Source: Halolactibacillus alkaliphilus
Lineage (GTDB): Bacteria > Bacillota > Bacilli > Bacillales > Amphibacillaceae
Reading direction: 5' to 3'
Assembly (NCBI RefSeq): GCF_900115465.1
Contig: NZ_FOWN01000007.1
Span: 1 to 64,000 of the forward strand
Length of the DNA: 64,000 bases
Below, piece by piece: positions 51,975 through 61,297 of the stretch. Position numbers and translations under genes: made by a program. The notes under the pieces were generated by a model. The model had not been told where the DNA came from and ran no database searches. It saw only the letters and a program-made list of their open reading frames with translations. Each line of letters begins with the position of its first letter. Position 1 is the first letter of the stretch.

Positions 51975-54053
51975 CTAGTTATTGGTTGCTTTTTGTTCTT
52001 TAATATCAAAATAGGCGTCGATTAATCGGTTACCGATATTATGATGAATCCCATTTTGATCATTACCTACTCCAGCTCTTGGCACTATAATTGCAAAAGC
52101 CAGTTCTGGTTCCTCATAAGGCGCGTAACCTACAAGTGTTAAATTATTTGTGTATTGTTTTTCTCCATCCACAAAAAATTCATTTTGGGCCGTTCCAGTC
52201 TTAATAGCTACATTATAAGGGTTATTAGCCCAATGACCTCGACCTGTACCACTGGTTGCTGCAAGTCGAAAACCTTGCTGAACACGTTCAATGTAACGCT
52301 CATCCATATCGATTTTATTTAGCAACTGTGGTGATTGGCTATTCACAATAGGTCCTAATGTTGCTTTATCACCATTGGCTTGCCTTTGCTCTTTTACAAT
52401 ATGTGGCGCTAAACGATAACCGTCATTAGCAATGGTTGAGACATACTGAGCCAATTGAAGGGTAGTATACGTATCATATTGACCAATTGCAAAGTCAAGT
52501 AACAAACCGCCATCAATAATGTTTGTTCCAACATACCCAGTAGCTTCAAACGGTAAGTCAATCCCTGTTTTTGAGCCTAATCCAAATTGTTGGAAGTAAT
52601 TACGCATTGTCTGAAAGCTTGATGTATCAAATGAACGTAGCGGCTCATTGTAACTGTAACGAGCCGTCGCAATTCTCATAGCGATTTCAAACATATACAC
52701 GTTGGAAGATTGTTCTAACGCTCTTAAATCATTAATTAATCCAAAAGTCCGCCAAGATTTCTTTAACGGTGTCCCTGCTATTTTTATAGGGCGATCATTT
52801 AACACTGTCCCAATATCGATTACGCCCGTTTGATAACCAGTAAGAACTGTAGCACCTTTTACTGATGATCCCGGGATGTGCGCATCATACACTACTCGGT
52901 GCGGCTGATTAGTGTACGTATTCTCTTCACGGTCATAATGGGCCGCTGTCATCCCTAAAACTTCACCCGTTTGAGGATCAAGTACAGCCACAAGCGCATC
53001 TTCCATATGACGATTGCGATAGGGATCTTGTGCAATGTATTTCTCTAATTCATCTTTTACTATTTCATCAAGCGCTTGTTGAAAGTCCATATCAATAGTA
53101 AGCACTAAATCGCTACCTGCTTGTCCTTGTTGAACTGTTTTCGTTCCAACAATATCGCCTTCATTATTAATGGTATATTGAATAACTTCTTTTTGTCCTC
53201 TCAGCACATCTTCATACTGTGCTTCTAGACCACTTTCTCCAACCCGATCATTCCAGCTATAACCTAAATTTAGGTAATAGTCTTGGTTTTCACGCGGAAT
53301 CCCCTTGTCAGCATCGCTAACATTACCAATAAATGATCTAAAAGTATCATTAAACGGGTATACTCTGTTCCAATCAATTTTCGCATCAATTCCTGGTAAT
53401 TGACTTAAATTCTCAGAAACCCTGGCATATTCTTCATCAGTCACATTTTCATTCTTTATAATATGCGGTGATAACTCCATTGCTTGGTCTAGTTCTTTTT
53501 TAATAATTGCGACATTGAGCCGGTAAGGATCGTTCCAATCAAAGTAATTATAATCTTCCGGTTCAATTAAATCTAATTGTAGTTGATATAACTCACTTGC
53601 ACTCAATTCCTCATCTGTCTCGGGTAGTCTCTCTTCAATAAGCTTTCGATTATCTGCATCATACACGTACCAAAACTCTTTCTTATCTCGTTCATTAACT
53701 AAAGCCTTTAATTCATCAAGGTTTGGGGCCATTTCCATCATTTGCGCCAACGATTCTGCTAATTCAATTTTTGTTCGATGTGAGTCACCGTTTTTAGGGG
53801 GAGTATAAGTAATTGACCTAACAGGCTCATTATCCACCACTAAATTATAATCCGCATCATAAATTAGCCCTCGCGGCACAGCAACTGATGCTTTAGCATT
53901 CTCAGTTTGATTCAACCTCTCACGCGCTTCTTCTCCGTTTAATATTTGTACAACACCTAGTTGTAAAATTAGCATTGAAAAGAGTAAAAAAACAAATAAA
54001 AATAGTATATTTAAACGCATCGTCGTTTGAGCACGTTTCTTCTTTTTCTTCAC
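51975..54053 (-). CDS. pbpA: Penicillin-binding protein 2A (class B, elongation transpeptidase)
   Basis: About 692 residues. A basic start and one membrane anchor (about 15-40) lead to the dimerisation domain and a C-terminal transpeptidase. Active-site motifs: SxxK in IPGSSVKGAT, SxN in EQSSNVYMFE, KTG in AIKTGTAQNE. Builds lateral wall peptidoglycan as in B. subtilis PbpA/PbpH. Start is one of GTG codons at 54065, 54056 or 54053 behind AAAAGGTGA. In B. subtilis it also neighbours sodA. Confidence 0.95.
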   Translation of the reverse strand: MKKKKKRAQTTMRLNILFLFVFLLFSMLILQLGVVQILNGEEARERLNQTENAKASVAVPRGLIYDADYNLVVDNEPVRSITYTPPKNGDSHRTKIELAESLAQMMEMAPNLDELKALVNERDKKEFWYVYDADNRKLIEERLPETDEELSASELYQLQLDLIEPEDYNYFDWNDPYRLNVAIIKKELDQAMELSPHIIKNENVTDEEYARVSENLSQLPGIDAKIDWNRVYPFNDTFRSFIGNVSDADKGIPRENQDYYLNLGYSWNDRVGESGLEAQYEDVLRGQKEVIQYTINNEGDIVGTKTVQQGQAGSDLVLTIDMDFQQALDEIVKDELEKYIAQDPYRNRHMEDALVAVLDPQTGEVLGMTAAHYDREENTYTNQPHRVVYDAHIPGSSVKGATVLTGYQTGVIDIGTVLNDRPIKIAGTPLKKSWRTFGLINDLRALEQSSNVYMFEIAMRIATARYSYNEPLRSFDTSSFQTMRNYFQQFGLGSKTGIDLPFEATGYVGTNIIDGGLLLDFAIGQYDTYTTLQLAQYVSTIANDGYRLAPHIVKEQRQANGDKATLGPIVNSQSPQLLNKIDMDERYIERVQQGFRLAATSGTGRGHWANNPYNVAIKTGTAQNEFFVDGEKQYTNNLTLVGYAPYEEPELAFAIIVPRAGVGNDQNGIHHNIGNRLIDAYFDIKEQKATNN

Positions 54054-54116
54054 CACAATAATCACCTTTTTCTATAGTACTTCTTTGGTATTATAGCATT
54101 AAATGATTAAACTCTC

Positions 54117-54152
54117 AAAAAAAGAATCACACCTTTAGCGGTATGATTCTTT
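54117..54152 (-). terminator. Terminator of sodA
   Basis: Stem AAGAATCA / TGATTCTT with a run of T on the minus strand, 15 bases past the sodA stop. Confidence 0.85.
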
Positions 54153-54166
54153 TAAAAGTTATTTAA

Positions 54167-54778
54167 TTATTTTGCAGCTTGATAATATTCTTCGACTTTA
54201 TCCCAATTCACAACATGCCAGAAAGCATCAATGTAATCCGGGCGACGATTTTGATAATTTAAGTAATAGGCATGCTCCCAAACATCAAGTCCCAAGATAG
54301 GTGTTTTACCTTCCATCACTGGTGTATCTTGATTTGGTGTACTTAATATTTCCAATTTGCCATCCGCTACAACAAGCCATGCCCAGCCAGAACCGAAGCG
54401 TGTCGCTGCCGTATTCGCAAACGTTTCTTTAAATGAATCAACGCTACCAAATGTTTGATCAATCGCTGTTTTCAAGTCGCCAACAGGCTCTTTTGCACCT
54501 TCAAGACTTAAAATCGTCCAGAATAAACTGTGGTTCGCATGACCACCACCATTATTTCTAACAGCCGTACGAATATCTTCTGGTACTTTGTCTAGGTCTG
54601 CTAAGATTTCCTCAACAGTCATATCATCAAATGCAGTGTGACCTTCTAATGCTGCGTTTAACTTCGTCACATAAGCATTGTGATGCTTCGTGTGGTGAAT
54701 GTTCATTGTTTCCTTGTCAATGTGTGGTTCTAATGCATCGTATGCATACGATAGTTCTGGTAATTCGAATTTCGCCAT
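54167..54778 (-). CDS. sodA: Superoxide dismutase (Mn/Fe)
   Basis: 203 residues, close to B. subtilis SodA. Metal ligands: His in [12 protein letters not shown], His in [10 protein letters not shown], Asp and His in [18 protein letters not shown] and the Gly/Gln pattern suggest the Mn form. AGGAGGCAA ribosome-binding site. Oxygen-handling gene, so the organism meets oxygen. Confidence 0.97.
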   Translation of the reverse strand: MAKFELPELSYAYDALEPHIDKETMNIHHTKHHNAYVTKLNAALEGHTAFDDMTVEEILADLDKVPEDIRTAVRNNGGGHANHSLFWTILSLEGAKEPVGDLKTAIDQTFGSVDSFKETFANTAATRFGSGWAWLVVADGKLEILSTPNQDTPVMEGKTPILGLDVWEHAYYLNYQNRRPDYIDAFWHVVNWDKVEEYYQAAK

Positions 54779-55032
54779 AATAAATTGCCTCCTTAGATTT
54801 TAGTGATTCTAATAGTTCACAAAATGTTCACTTTTATATATTCATACTTTATCAAATTTGTATAAATTAAGCAAACATTTTGATTTGTGAATGTTCACTA
54901 TAGTGTATTCACCATTTCAATGCACGTTAAACATATTTTAGTTAATTAGTCATTTTTCAATTGGACTATTGCTTTTACTTCCTATTCGTTCATATTAACC
55001 ACTATCTAAGTTAGAGTCTATTTTAAGCCATT
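54779..55032. other. Region upstream of sodA
   Basis: Holds the sodA promoter. Repeated GTTCAC/GTGAA elements are seen: GTTCAC-aaaat-GTTCAC at 54816-54832 and GTGAA-tg-TTCAC at 54887-54898. They may be operator half-sites. No PerR-type box recognised. Confidence 0.45.
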
Positions 55033-55060
55033 AAAAAAAGCCTAAACATATGTTTAGACT
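55033..55060 (-). terminator. Terminator of the tRNA operon
   Basis: Stem AGTCTAAACA / TGTTTAGGCT followed by seven T on the minus strand, 11 bases past tRNA-Phe. Confidence 0.9.
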
Positions 55061-55070
55061 TTTAGAAAAG

Positions 55071-55143
55071 TGGCTCGGGACGGAATCGAACCGCCGACAC
55101 ACGGAGCTTCAATCCGTTGCTCTACCAACTGAGCTACCGAGCC
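55071..55143 (-). tRNA. trnF: tRNA-Phe(GAA)
   Basis: Cloverleaf GGCTCGG...CCGAGCC, anticodon loop TTGAAGC. CCA is not encoded (discriminator A is followed by CTT), unlike the other five. Confidence 0.95.
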
Positions 55144-55158
55144 GTACGAAGGAAAAAA

Positions 55159-55251
55159 TGGCGGAGGAAGAGGGATTCGAACCCCCGCGAGCCGTGAAGC
55201 CCCTGTCGGTTTTCAAGACCGATCCCTTCAGCCGGACTTGGGTATTCCTCC
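55159..55251 (-). tRNA. tRNA-Ser(TGA)
   Basis: Class II tRNA of 93 bases with a long variable arm, acceptor GGAGGAA/TTCCTCC, anticodon loop CTTGAAA. CCA encoded. Confidence 0.95.
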
Positions 55252-55275
55252 GAATAATAAATATTTGCATCTCAA

Positions 55276-55352
55276 TGGTGGACCCTGCAGGACTCGAACC
55301 TGCGACCGATCGGTTATGAGCCGATAGCTCTAACCAGCTGAGCTAAGGGTCC
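55276..55352 (-). tRNA. tRNA-Ile2(CAT), lysidine-type
   Basis: 77 bases, acceptor GGACCCT. Anticodon loop CTCATAA, the loop of tRNA-Ile2 whose C34 is converted to lysidine by TilS, rather than TTCATAC of elongator tRNA-Met. CCA encoded. A generic scan would call it Met. Confidence 0.85.
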
Positions 55353-55356
55353 TTAA

Positions 55357-55433
55357 TGGGGCGACCGGTGGGGATCGAACCCACGAATGTCGGAACCACA
55401 ATCCGATGTGTTAACCACTTCACCACGACCGCC
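55357..55433 (-). tRNA. tRNA-His(GTG)
   Basis: Anticodon loop TTGTGGT. 77 bases with the extra 5' G encoded, as bacterial tRNA-His requires. CCA encoded. Confidence 0.95.
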
Positions 55434-55456
55434 AAGATGCTATTTAATTGTAAATA

Positions 55457-55533
55457 TGGTAGCGGCGGAGGGAGTCGAACCCACGACCTCACGGGTATGA
55501 ACCGTACGCTCTAGCCAGCTGAGCTACACCGCC
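55457..55533 (-). tRNA. tRNA-Met(CAT), elongator
   Basis: Acceptor GGCGGTG, anticodon loop TTCATAC, very like the B. subtilis elongator tRNA-Met. CCA encoded. Confidence 0.93.
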
Positions 55534-55537
55534 ATAT

Positions 55538-55612
55538 TGGCTCCACAGGTAAGATTCGAACTTACGACCGATCGGTTAACAGCCGATTGCTCTACCACTG
55601 AGCTACTGTGGA
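55538..55612 (-). tRNA. tRNA-Asn(GTT)
   Basis: 75 bases, acceptor TCCACAG, anticodon loop CTGTTAA, CCA encoded. First gene of the cluster, about 45 bases after the promoter. Confidence 0.95.
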
Positions 55613-55655
55613 ATAACAACGTCGTTTGAGTTTTTGTAACTCAGCGACGTTTAAT

Positions 55656-55684
55656 AATATATCATGATTCAGATTAACCGTCAA
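55656..55684 (-). promoter_or_regulatory. Strong promoter of the tRNA operon
   Basis: TTGACG, exact 17-bp spacer, TATATT on the minus strand. The leader then forms AACGTCG...CGACGTT with an inner GAGTT...AACTC stem before tRNA-Asn, probably a processing hairpin. Confidence 0.82.
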
Positions 55685-55724
55685 TAGTTTTAGGAAAAAA
55701 TATCTTAAATTTCTTTTGTTGTCC

Positions 55725-55760
55725 AAAAAATATGGAGAACATGGGTATATCCATGTTCTC
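55725..55760 (-). terminator. Terminator of nptA
   Basis: Stem GAGAACATGG / CCATGTTCTC followed by CATATTTTTT on the minus strand. Confidence 0.88.
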
Positions 55761-55816
55761 ATATCTTTTTAAAAATACGTTTGTTTAAGATAAAGTTAAC
55801 AAGTTACCTAAAAATT

Positions 55817-57463
55817 TTAATGTACTGTCTCAGGAATCTTCTCACCTAATACATCTTCTGCAATATTTAGAGCATGGTCACCAATACGCTCTAAGTTACT
55901 TAAAATATCAACATAAACAATACCCGATTGTCCAGAACATGCACCTTCATTTAAGCGAATAATATGTTTCTTACGGAATTTTTTCTCCAACCGGTCAATT
56001 TGATTCTCTAACTTCACAACATCAAGTGCTTTTTCACGGTCCATCTCTGAAATGGCTTCAATTGCTTCTTGCACAATATTTTTTGTCTTATCAAACATTT
56101 CATTAAGGTCACCACGTGCGTCATCTGATATCTCGATCTTGTTCTTAATCTTATATTCAATCAATTCTACAATATTTTCGAAATGATCACCAATACGTTC
56201 AATATCTCTAACGGAATCAATTAAAGCTGTATGCTTTTCACTGTCTAAGTCAGATAACGGTGCCGACGCTAACGCAATAAGATATTCTGTAATTTGTTGA
56301 TCAAGTTTATTTAATGCATTCTCAATTTGCAACGCATTATCGGCATGTTTTTGTTCATGACTGTTCAAGAAATTAGCACTTTCTTCTAACCCCTTATAAG
56401 CGTACTCACCCATGCGAATAATTTCTTCTTTTGCTTGCTCTAAAGCAACACCTGGCGCTTGTTGAATAAAGATAGGATCCAAGTGCGTTGGCCTAAATTC
56501 AATGACAGAATCTTCTCCTGGTACAATGCGCTGAACCAACTTAGCTAATAACGCAATGAATGGGAAGAATATAATTAAATTGGCCACGTTAAACACACCA
56601 TGAGCAAAAGCAATCGACATTTTCGGCGAAAGTGAGAAAACATTCGTTAAGTATTCGATAAACACTTGATAAAATGGTAAGAACAGCATAATTATCAGTG
56701 CACCCATCAAGTTAAATATAACGTGAGTTACGGCCGCACGACGCGCTGCAATTGAGGCACCAATTGAAGCAATAACCGCCGTAATGGTAGTCCCAACGTT
56801 ATTACCAAATAATACTGGAAGCGCAGCATCTAAACCCATCATACCCTCTTCTACCAAGCTCTGCAAAATACCAATTGTTGCACTGGAGCTTTGAACGACG
56901 AATGTAAAGACCATACCAATAACTAATCCCAAAATGGGAACCTCGGACATTTCTACTGTTAAATCTTGAAACGCTTGTACATAACGAAGCGGATATAAAC
57001 CATCGCCCATCAATTCTAAACCGAAGAATAATGCACCGAAACCAAAGGTTGCTTGACCATAGTTTTGTAGTTTTTGATTTTTAGCAAAATACATAAGCAA
57101 TGCCCCAACCGAAACAATTGGAAGTGCATAGGCACCAATATCAATACCGATGATAAAGGCCGTAACCGTTGTACCGACATTCGCCCCCATAATAACACCG
57201 ATTGATTGGCGGAAAGTCATAAATCCTGCATTGACTAAACCAATAGCTAAAACGGTTGTTCCTGTGCTTGTTTGTAATAAAATTGTAACAACAATACCTG
57301 CAAGTACACCCATCAATGGGTTACTTGTAAATTTGTCTAAAATATCTTTCAGACGATCTCCAGCAGTTTTTTGTAACCCTTCTCCCATGTACTTAATACC
57401 GAGAAGGAAGATACCTAATCCACCAAAGAATTCAAATAACATTTGTTGAATATTAATTTCCAC
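55817..57463 (-). CDS. nptA: Na+/phosphate cotransporter with PhoU-like domain (NptA type)
   Basis: 548 residues from the GTG at 57463 (AAGGGAT upstream; an ATG lies at 57481). Two inverted Na/Pi repeats each with a Q-S/T-S motif: LLQTSTGTTVLAIG and FVVQSSSATIGILQ. Eight or nine membrane segments run to about residue 330, then a cytoplasmic PhoU-like helical domain (about 345-545). Sodium-coupled uptake suits a saline or alkaline habitat. Resembles B. subtilis YqeW. Confidence 0.92.
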   Translation of the reverse strand: MEINIQQMLFEFFGGLGIFLLGIKYMGEGLQKTAGDRLKDILDKFTSNPLMGVLAGIVVTILLQTSTGTTVLAIGLVNAGFMTFRQSIGVIMGANVGTTVTAFIIGIDIGAYALPIVSVGALLMYFAKNQKLQNYGQATFGFGALFFGLELMGDGLYPLRYVQAFQDLTVEMSEVPILGLVIGMVFTFVVQSSSATIGILQSLVEEGMMGLDAALPVLFGNNVGTTITAVIASIGASIAARRAAVTHVIFNLMGALIIMLFLPFYQVFIEYLTNVFSLSPKMSIAFAHGVFNVANLIIFFPFIALLAKLVQRIVPGEDSVIEFRPTHLDPIFIQQAPGVALEQAKEEIIRMGEYAYKGLEESANFLNSHEQKHADNALQIENALNKLDQQITEYLIALASAPLSDLDSEKHTALIDSVRDIERIGDHFENIVELIEYKIKNKIEISDDARGDLNEMFDKTKNIVQEAIEAISEMDREKALDVVKLENQIDRLEKKFRKKHIIRLNEGACSGQSGIVYVDILSNLERIGDHALNIAEDVLGEKIPETVH

Positions 57464-57768
57464 GGATTTCAATCCCTTCATGACTATTATTTGTCGTTTT
57501 AAAACAATCCCTGTCCATTATCACGATTTATAAATGAAATGTAAAGATATATCGACGAAACTTTACACTAAATTTACATTGAGAAAAAAAAGCCCTAGAC
57601 TTTAGAAAGGCGCACACGTAAAAAGATTGTGGTGAAACTTATACTCATCTTACACGACAAATATCACAAAGCATTAAGTAAAGAATAAGCTACAATGAGG
57701 AAGCCAGGCATACAGACAACTCTTTAAGCATAGAATAAACTAACACATCTCTTGGAGAGGTTTAGTTT
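57464..57768. other. Divergent intergenic region upstream of nptA
   Basis: About 305 bp between nptA and the small plus-strand gene. Promoters for both should lie here. No repeat or RNA structure I can support. Confidence 0.4.
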
Positions 57769-58086
57769 ATGAAAGTAAATAAATTTACATTTTTACTTAT
57801 TCTATTTTTTATATTTCTTCTAATAGAGGAAAACATACCAAAACAAGATGTTTTTTCTACATTACCTTACTCTTCTCAATCCGAAAACTATCAAGTGAAA
57901 ATAAAATACGTATATCACATCGAAGAAATTTTAACACACCTCTATCAATTAAACGGAACCGATTCAACCATAACTAGTCGAGGATTTGAAGATTTTATCG
58001 CATTAAATAACTTACAACACGTTAATTATGTACAAATTAATTGTTATTATTTTTTCCCAGAATATAAAAAAACCGGAAGTGATTAA
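57769..58086 (+). CDS. Hypothetical membrane-anchored or secreted protein
   Basis: 105 residues behind TTGGAGAGGTT. N-terminal hydrophobic segment KFTFLLILFFIFLLI, then a polar domain with alternating charged and aromatic residues (NYQVKIKYVYHIEE). No recognised family. Convergent with the transglycosylase gene, sharing a hairpin. Confidence 0.6.
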   Translation: MKVNKFTFLLILFFIFLLIEENIPKQDVFSTLPYSSQSENYQVKIKYVYHIEEILTHLYQLNGTDSTITSRGFEDFIALNNLQHVNYVQINCYYFFPEYKKTGSD

Positions 58087-58094
58087 CTTCCGGT
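58065..58094 (-). terminator. Terminator of the lytic transglycosylase gene
   Basis: Stem ACCGGAAGTT / AACTTCCGGT with seven T on the minus strand. Confidence 0.9.
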
Positions 58095-58118
58095 AACGAC
58101 AAAAAATGATTTATTTTT

Positions 58119-58808
58119 TTAGTTCATTGCGACAGCATCATGTTGCTTTGCTTTATTCTGAATGATTGTCGCATATTGACTTCTAGCGTTCCCATTCACT
58201 CGTTTATAATTTTCCATCCCCGTCATACCTCGATGATATGCCGTCAACGCTTCATCCCAGCGCTGATACTTATCATATAAGTAATCTAAATATACAACTG
58301 ACAACTTCATGGAATAGTAAGGATCGAACAACATTGATTTCTCGTAATCAAGACCAGCCATCTCTGCAATCCACGGCGCCGTATTCTCCATGAATTGTGC
58401 CATACCATAAGCATAACCATAAATCGTTTCTGGACCAACTGTATCTGGGGAAAAAGTATGCCCTGTTTCCACTTTAAGTAATTCATATACAATGAAGGGA
58501 TCAATACCATACGTTCTCGCTTCTTTAATCATGTATATAGCCCAACTTTTTTTAAATCGCCCTTCACTATCTTCTACCATTCTTAAAGCATCTTCTTCAA
58601 TTTGCTTCCATACAAGAGATTGAACATCTGATGTATCTTTTTCATTGACAAGGTTCTCGCTGTCTATCGGTTTTATAGATTTATCCGAAGCGATGAGAAC
58701 ATCTCCTTCTGCCAATACTATTTGCTCGTTGTTATTTAGTAAGCTCACATTAGATAATAGGATAATAAATATAAGAGCACTTACTAAAAATACGTAGCGT
58801 TTTGTCAT
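58119..58808 (-). CDS. Lytic transglycosylase (SLT domain), membrane-anchored
   Basis: 229 residues from the ATG at 58808 (GGAAAGAAG upstream; a longer frame is unlikely). Signal/anchor at about 4-22. The SLT goose-lysozyme-like domain covers about 90-215: catalytic Glu in LLKVETGHTF, then YGYAYGMAQFMENTAPWIAE, LFDPYYSMKLSVVYLDYL and ALTAYHRGMTG. Cleaves peptidoglycan glycan strands with 1,6-anhydro product. Apparently monocistronic. Confidence 0.88.
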   Translation of the reverse strand: MTKRYVFLVSALIFIILLSNVSLLNNNEQIVLAEGDVLIASDKSIKPIDSENLVNEKDTSDVQSLVWKQIEEDALRMVEDSEGRFKKSWAIYMIKEARTYGIDPFIVYELLKVETGHTFSPDTVGPETIYGYAYGMAQFMENTAPWIAEMAGLDYEKSMLFDPYYSMKLSVVYLDYLYDKYQRWDEALTAYHRGMTGMENYKRVNGNARSQYATIIQNKAKQHDAVAMN

Positions 58809-58983
58809 AAATTTCTTCCTTTCCGTATGTCTGTTGACAATACAAGTCGTTATATTACACCAATTAAATTTGGTTTGCAACTTTAAAGGGTTATGACATA
58901 CAGATATAGTAAATATTCGGAACTTTATGTTTTAAAATGTATTTAAATACTAATAAAAAGTTAAAAATAGGAGGTTCATTTGT

Positions 58984-59262
58984 ATGCAAAAATCATTAAA
59001 AACCTTGATATTGAAGCGGTTTCAAACACTATCGCTTGACGACATTATTACCTTCGCGAATAAACATGATTTGCCAGAAACAAAACGACATGCAACTAAA
59101 ATTCTGCATATTAGCCATTCATTAGACCCTTTTAAACAAGATGATCTTATACTTTTTTTCAATCAACTGTTAACTTTCTTACCCAAAAAAGAAGTAACTT
59201 ATCTACATCAATATTTAATAACTACTATAAACAAATATGACTTAATTACTCTGTTTGATTAA
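58984..59262 (+). CDS. yqfT: DUF2624 protein, YqfT-like
   Basis: 92 residues, all helical, LKRFQTLSLDDIITFANKHD and later KKEVTYLHQYL. AGGAGGT ribosome-binding site. In B. subtilis yqfT is next to nfo (yqfS), as here with a mobile-element relic between. Function unknown. Confidence 0.7.
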   Translation: MQKSLKTLILKRFQTLSLDDIITFANKHDLPETKRHATKILHISHSLDPFKQDDLILFFNQLLTFLPKKEVTYLHQYLITTINKYDLITLFD

Positions 59263-59431
59263 ATCTATTTATCGTCTTAGAGCGAGAAGACACCTTCCTC
59301 ACGTGAGTTAGCACGAGGCGGGTGATGAATCGCTTCTTTTTGAATATTTTAGAAGTAGCAAATGTATATTCTTCACGGTATAATTATAGCAATAATAGTG
59401 ACCACCTGAAAACAAAGGGAGGATGGGTATC

Positions 59432-60110
59432 ATGAGCGTGAAGGTCATTTTTTCAAATCGCTTATATAAGCATAAAATCGACTCTGATTTTGTTATGTCC
59501 ATAGATCACACCCTCCGGGTGTTTAATCAAGCTAAGCATTTTCGCTATCAAGCGAAGGTCCGTGAGCTTAGGGGTTTGAAAGAGAAAAGTTCCGTCTCCA
59601 TCCATCAACGGTTAAAGCAACGTTACGGATGAAATACTTATTATGCGACCAGTGCTGTTCAACAACTCTTTTTGCTTGTATCCGCGCAAAAAGAGTTGAA
59701 GAAAGTTTACATGCGGAATAAAAAAGAACAAATCAACGCCGTTAAAAGAAAAATAAAAGCGACAAAGGCGCCTTTTTTGTTGTGACATATAAGCGTGACA
59801 CCCGCTTATTTTACTGCGCCTATGATTTTGAACATCAACACCTTGACGTTCAAATCAAACACCTAAAGTCTCACCCGCGTCCGGTTAACACAAAAGACGT
59901 ATCACTCTCATCCTGAGCGTTGGCAGAAAGATTGGGCAGCCGCTTATGTCATTGCCCGTCGGCAATGGGCTTTAAAGAAAAACTCCCAGCGATGTTGTAT
60001 TCACTTGTTCCGGAGCAAAAACAAGATCTACATCATTGGGCCGGGTGGGCGTATATGACGCGTAACCTGTCTTTTGTTAGAACCCATGGGTTCTAACAAA
60101 AGACAGAACA
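59432..60110 (+). pseudogene. tnpB (RNA-guided nuclease family), broken
   Basis: Opens MSVKVIFSNRLYKHKIDSDF and MSIDHTLRVFNQAKHFRYQA, the TnpB N-terminus. A stop falls after LKQRYG at 59632, and further frame changes separate readable pieces such as SAVQQLFLLVSAQKELKKVY and VVTYKRDTRLFYCAYDFE. RuvC/DED catalytic parts are absent or scrambled. About 230 codons remain of about 370-400. Confidence 0.75.
60067..60106. repeat. Perfect 40-bp palindrome
   Basis: 20-base arms with no spacer, centred on CCATGG; the left arm starts CTGTCTTTTGTTAG. Not a transcription terminator shape. Lies inside the TnpB relic. Confidence 0.95.
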
Positions 60111-60310
60111 ATTCGACCAAAGCAAGTTGTGTTCTTGGGACACACTATTTCCTCAACATGCTTTAACAGATGTTGAGAAAATAGGTTTGAGGCGGTTGGA
60201 GAGAAGAAAAACCTATGCTTAGTTGAACGAGCATGGGTCCCCTTTAGGGTGTCCTTATGACATCCCCTTCCTCAAATATTCGTGAGAATGTTAGGTGGGT
60301 AGTTCAATAC
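60110..60310 (+). ncRNA. Possible residual TnpB omega RNA region
   Basis: Right-end segment containing GGGACACAC, AACATGC...GATGTTGAG-like pairing, GGTCCCCTTTAGGG and GGACACC/GGTGTCC-type complementary blocks. In TnpB elements the omega RNA covers the 3' end of tnpB to the right end. Whether it is still expressed is unknown. Confidence 0.4.
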
Positions 60311-60348
60311 TAAGGTGGCTAAAAGAAAATACACGTTATTTTACCTAA

Positions 60349-60389
60349 AAGAACACAAACTGATATTTATCATATCAGTTTGTGTTCTT
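60349..60389. terminator. Hairpin downstream of nfo
   Basis: Perfect 18-bp stem, arms starting AAGAACACAAACTGATAT, 5-base loop, next to the nfo stop. The T tail is weak. Confidence 0.75.
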
Positions 60390-60392
60390 AGT

Positions 60393-61286
60393 TTATTGCT
60401 GTAAAATCTTTGATTTTAAGTCAGGATCAAATTTTTTCGCTCGAAACATTTCGATTTCGAATTTATAAGGTGGTTTTTTATTCTTCTTGTCCTCACCAAC
60501 ATAAGGCGTTTCAAGAATTTTAGGAACATCTCTGAATACATCATGGTGGACAATATAGTTTAAAGCCTCAAATCCTATGTGACCAAACCCAATATTTTCA
60601 TGACGGTCTTTATGTGCACCAACAGTGTTTTTACTATCATTAACGTGAACCACTTTAATACGATCAAGTCCCACAATGCGATCAAATTCTTCTAATACAC
60701 CATCAAAATCGTTGACAATATCATAGCCAGCATCATGAACGTGGCATGTATCAAAACATACAGACAAATGTTCATTGTGTGTGACACCCTCAATAATACG
60801 CGCAATTTCTTCAAAGTTTCTCCCAATCTCCGTACCTTTTCCTGCCATCGTTTCCAATGCAATCTGTACTTCTTGATTCTTTCTGAGTGCTTCATTAAGC
60901 CCTTCAACGATACGCTTGATGCCCGCATCAGTTCCGGCCCCTACATGAGCACCTGGATGCAATACAATTTGTTTAGCTGAAAGGGCTGCTGTCCGCTCCA
61001 TTTCACTTTGGATAAAATCAACACCAAGTTCGAATGTCTCCGGTTTGGTCGTATTGCCCAAATTGATAATATAAGGAGCATGAACAATTAAATCTTCAAT
61101 GCCGTGTGCCTGCATATGTTTTAAACCTTGCTCTATATTTAATTCATCAATGGCTTTCCGACGTGTATTTTGTGGTGCACCAGTATATATCATCATCGCT
61201 GTAGATTTATAACTCGTCGCTTCTTCACTTGAGCCAAGCAACATCTTTTTCCCACTCATTGAAACATGTGAGCCTAATTTCAACAT
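60393..61286 (-). CDS. nfo: Endonuclease IV (AP endonuclease)
   Basis: 297-residue TIM-barrel trinuclear zinc enzyme that nicks 5' of abasic sites. Start [19 protein letters not shown] at 61286 with GAGGGTGAT upstream. Metal-site motifs: [65 protein letters not shown]. Coupled to cshB, with 11 bases between them. Confidence 0.96.
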   Translation of the reverse strand: MLKLGSHVSMSGKKMLLGSSEEATSYKSTAMMIYTGAPQNTRRKAIDELNIEQGLKHMQAHGIEDLIVHAPYIINLGNTTKPETFELGVDFIQSEMERTAALSAKQIVLHPGAHVGAGTDAGIKRIVEGLNEALRKNQEVQIALETMAGKGTEIGRNFEEIARIIEGVTHNEHLSVCFDTCHVHDAGYDIVNDFDGVLEEFDRIVGLDRIKVVHVNDSKNTVGAHKDRHENIGFGHIGFEALNYIVHHDVFRDVPKILETPYVGEDKKNKKPPYKFEIEMFRAKKFDPDLKSKILQQ

Positions 61287-61297
61287 ATCGATCACCC

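Larger units (their letters stand above)
59270..60315 (+). mobile_element. Decayed IS200/IS605-group (IS1341-type) TnpB element
   Basis: Left end has GCGAGAAGAC...CACGTGAG and CACGAGGCGGG, hairpin-forming sequence typical of these elements. A degenerate tnpB follows. The right end holds a structured, GC-richer segment ending GTTAGGTGGGTAGTTCAA, where the TnpB omega RNA would be. No tnpA seen. Boundaries are approximate. Confidence 0.75.

Noticed and set aside
55050-55319. 89-codon plus-strand frame across the tRNA genes
   Set aside because: It is antisense to three tRNAs; such frames are common artefacts of tRNA clusters.
55613-55684. T-box leader before the tRNA cluster
   Set aside because: The hairpin is short and no T-box sequence is present; more likely a processing structure in the tRNA precursor.
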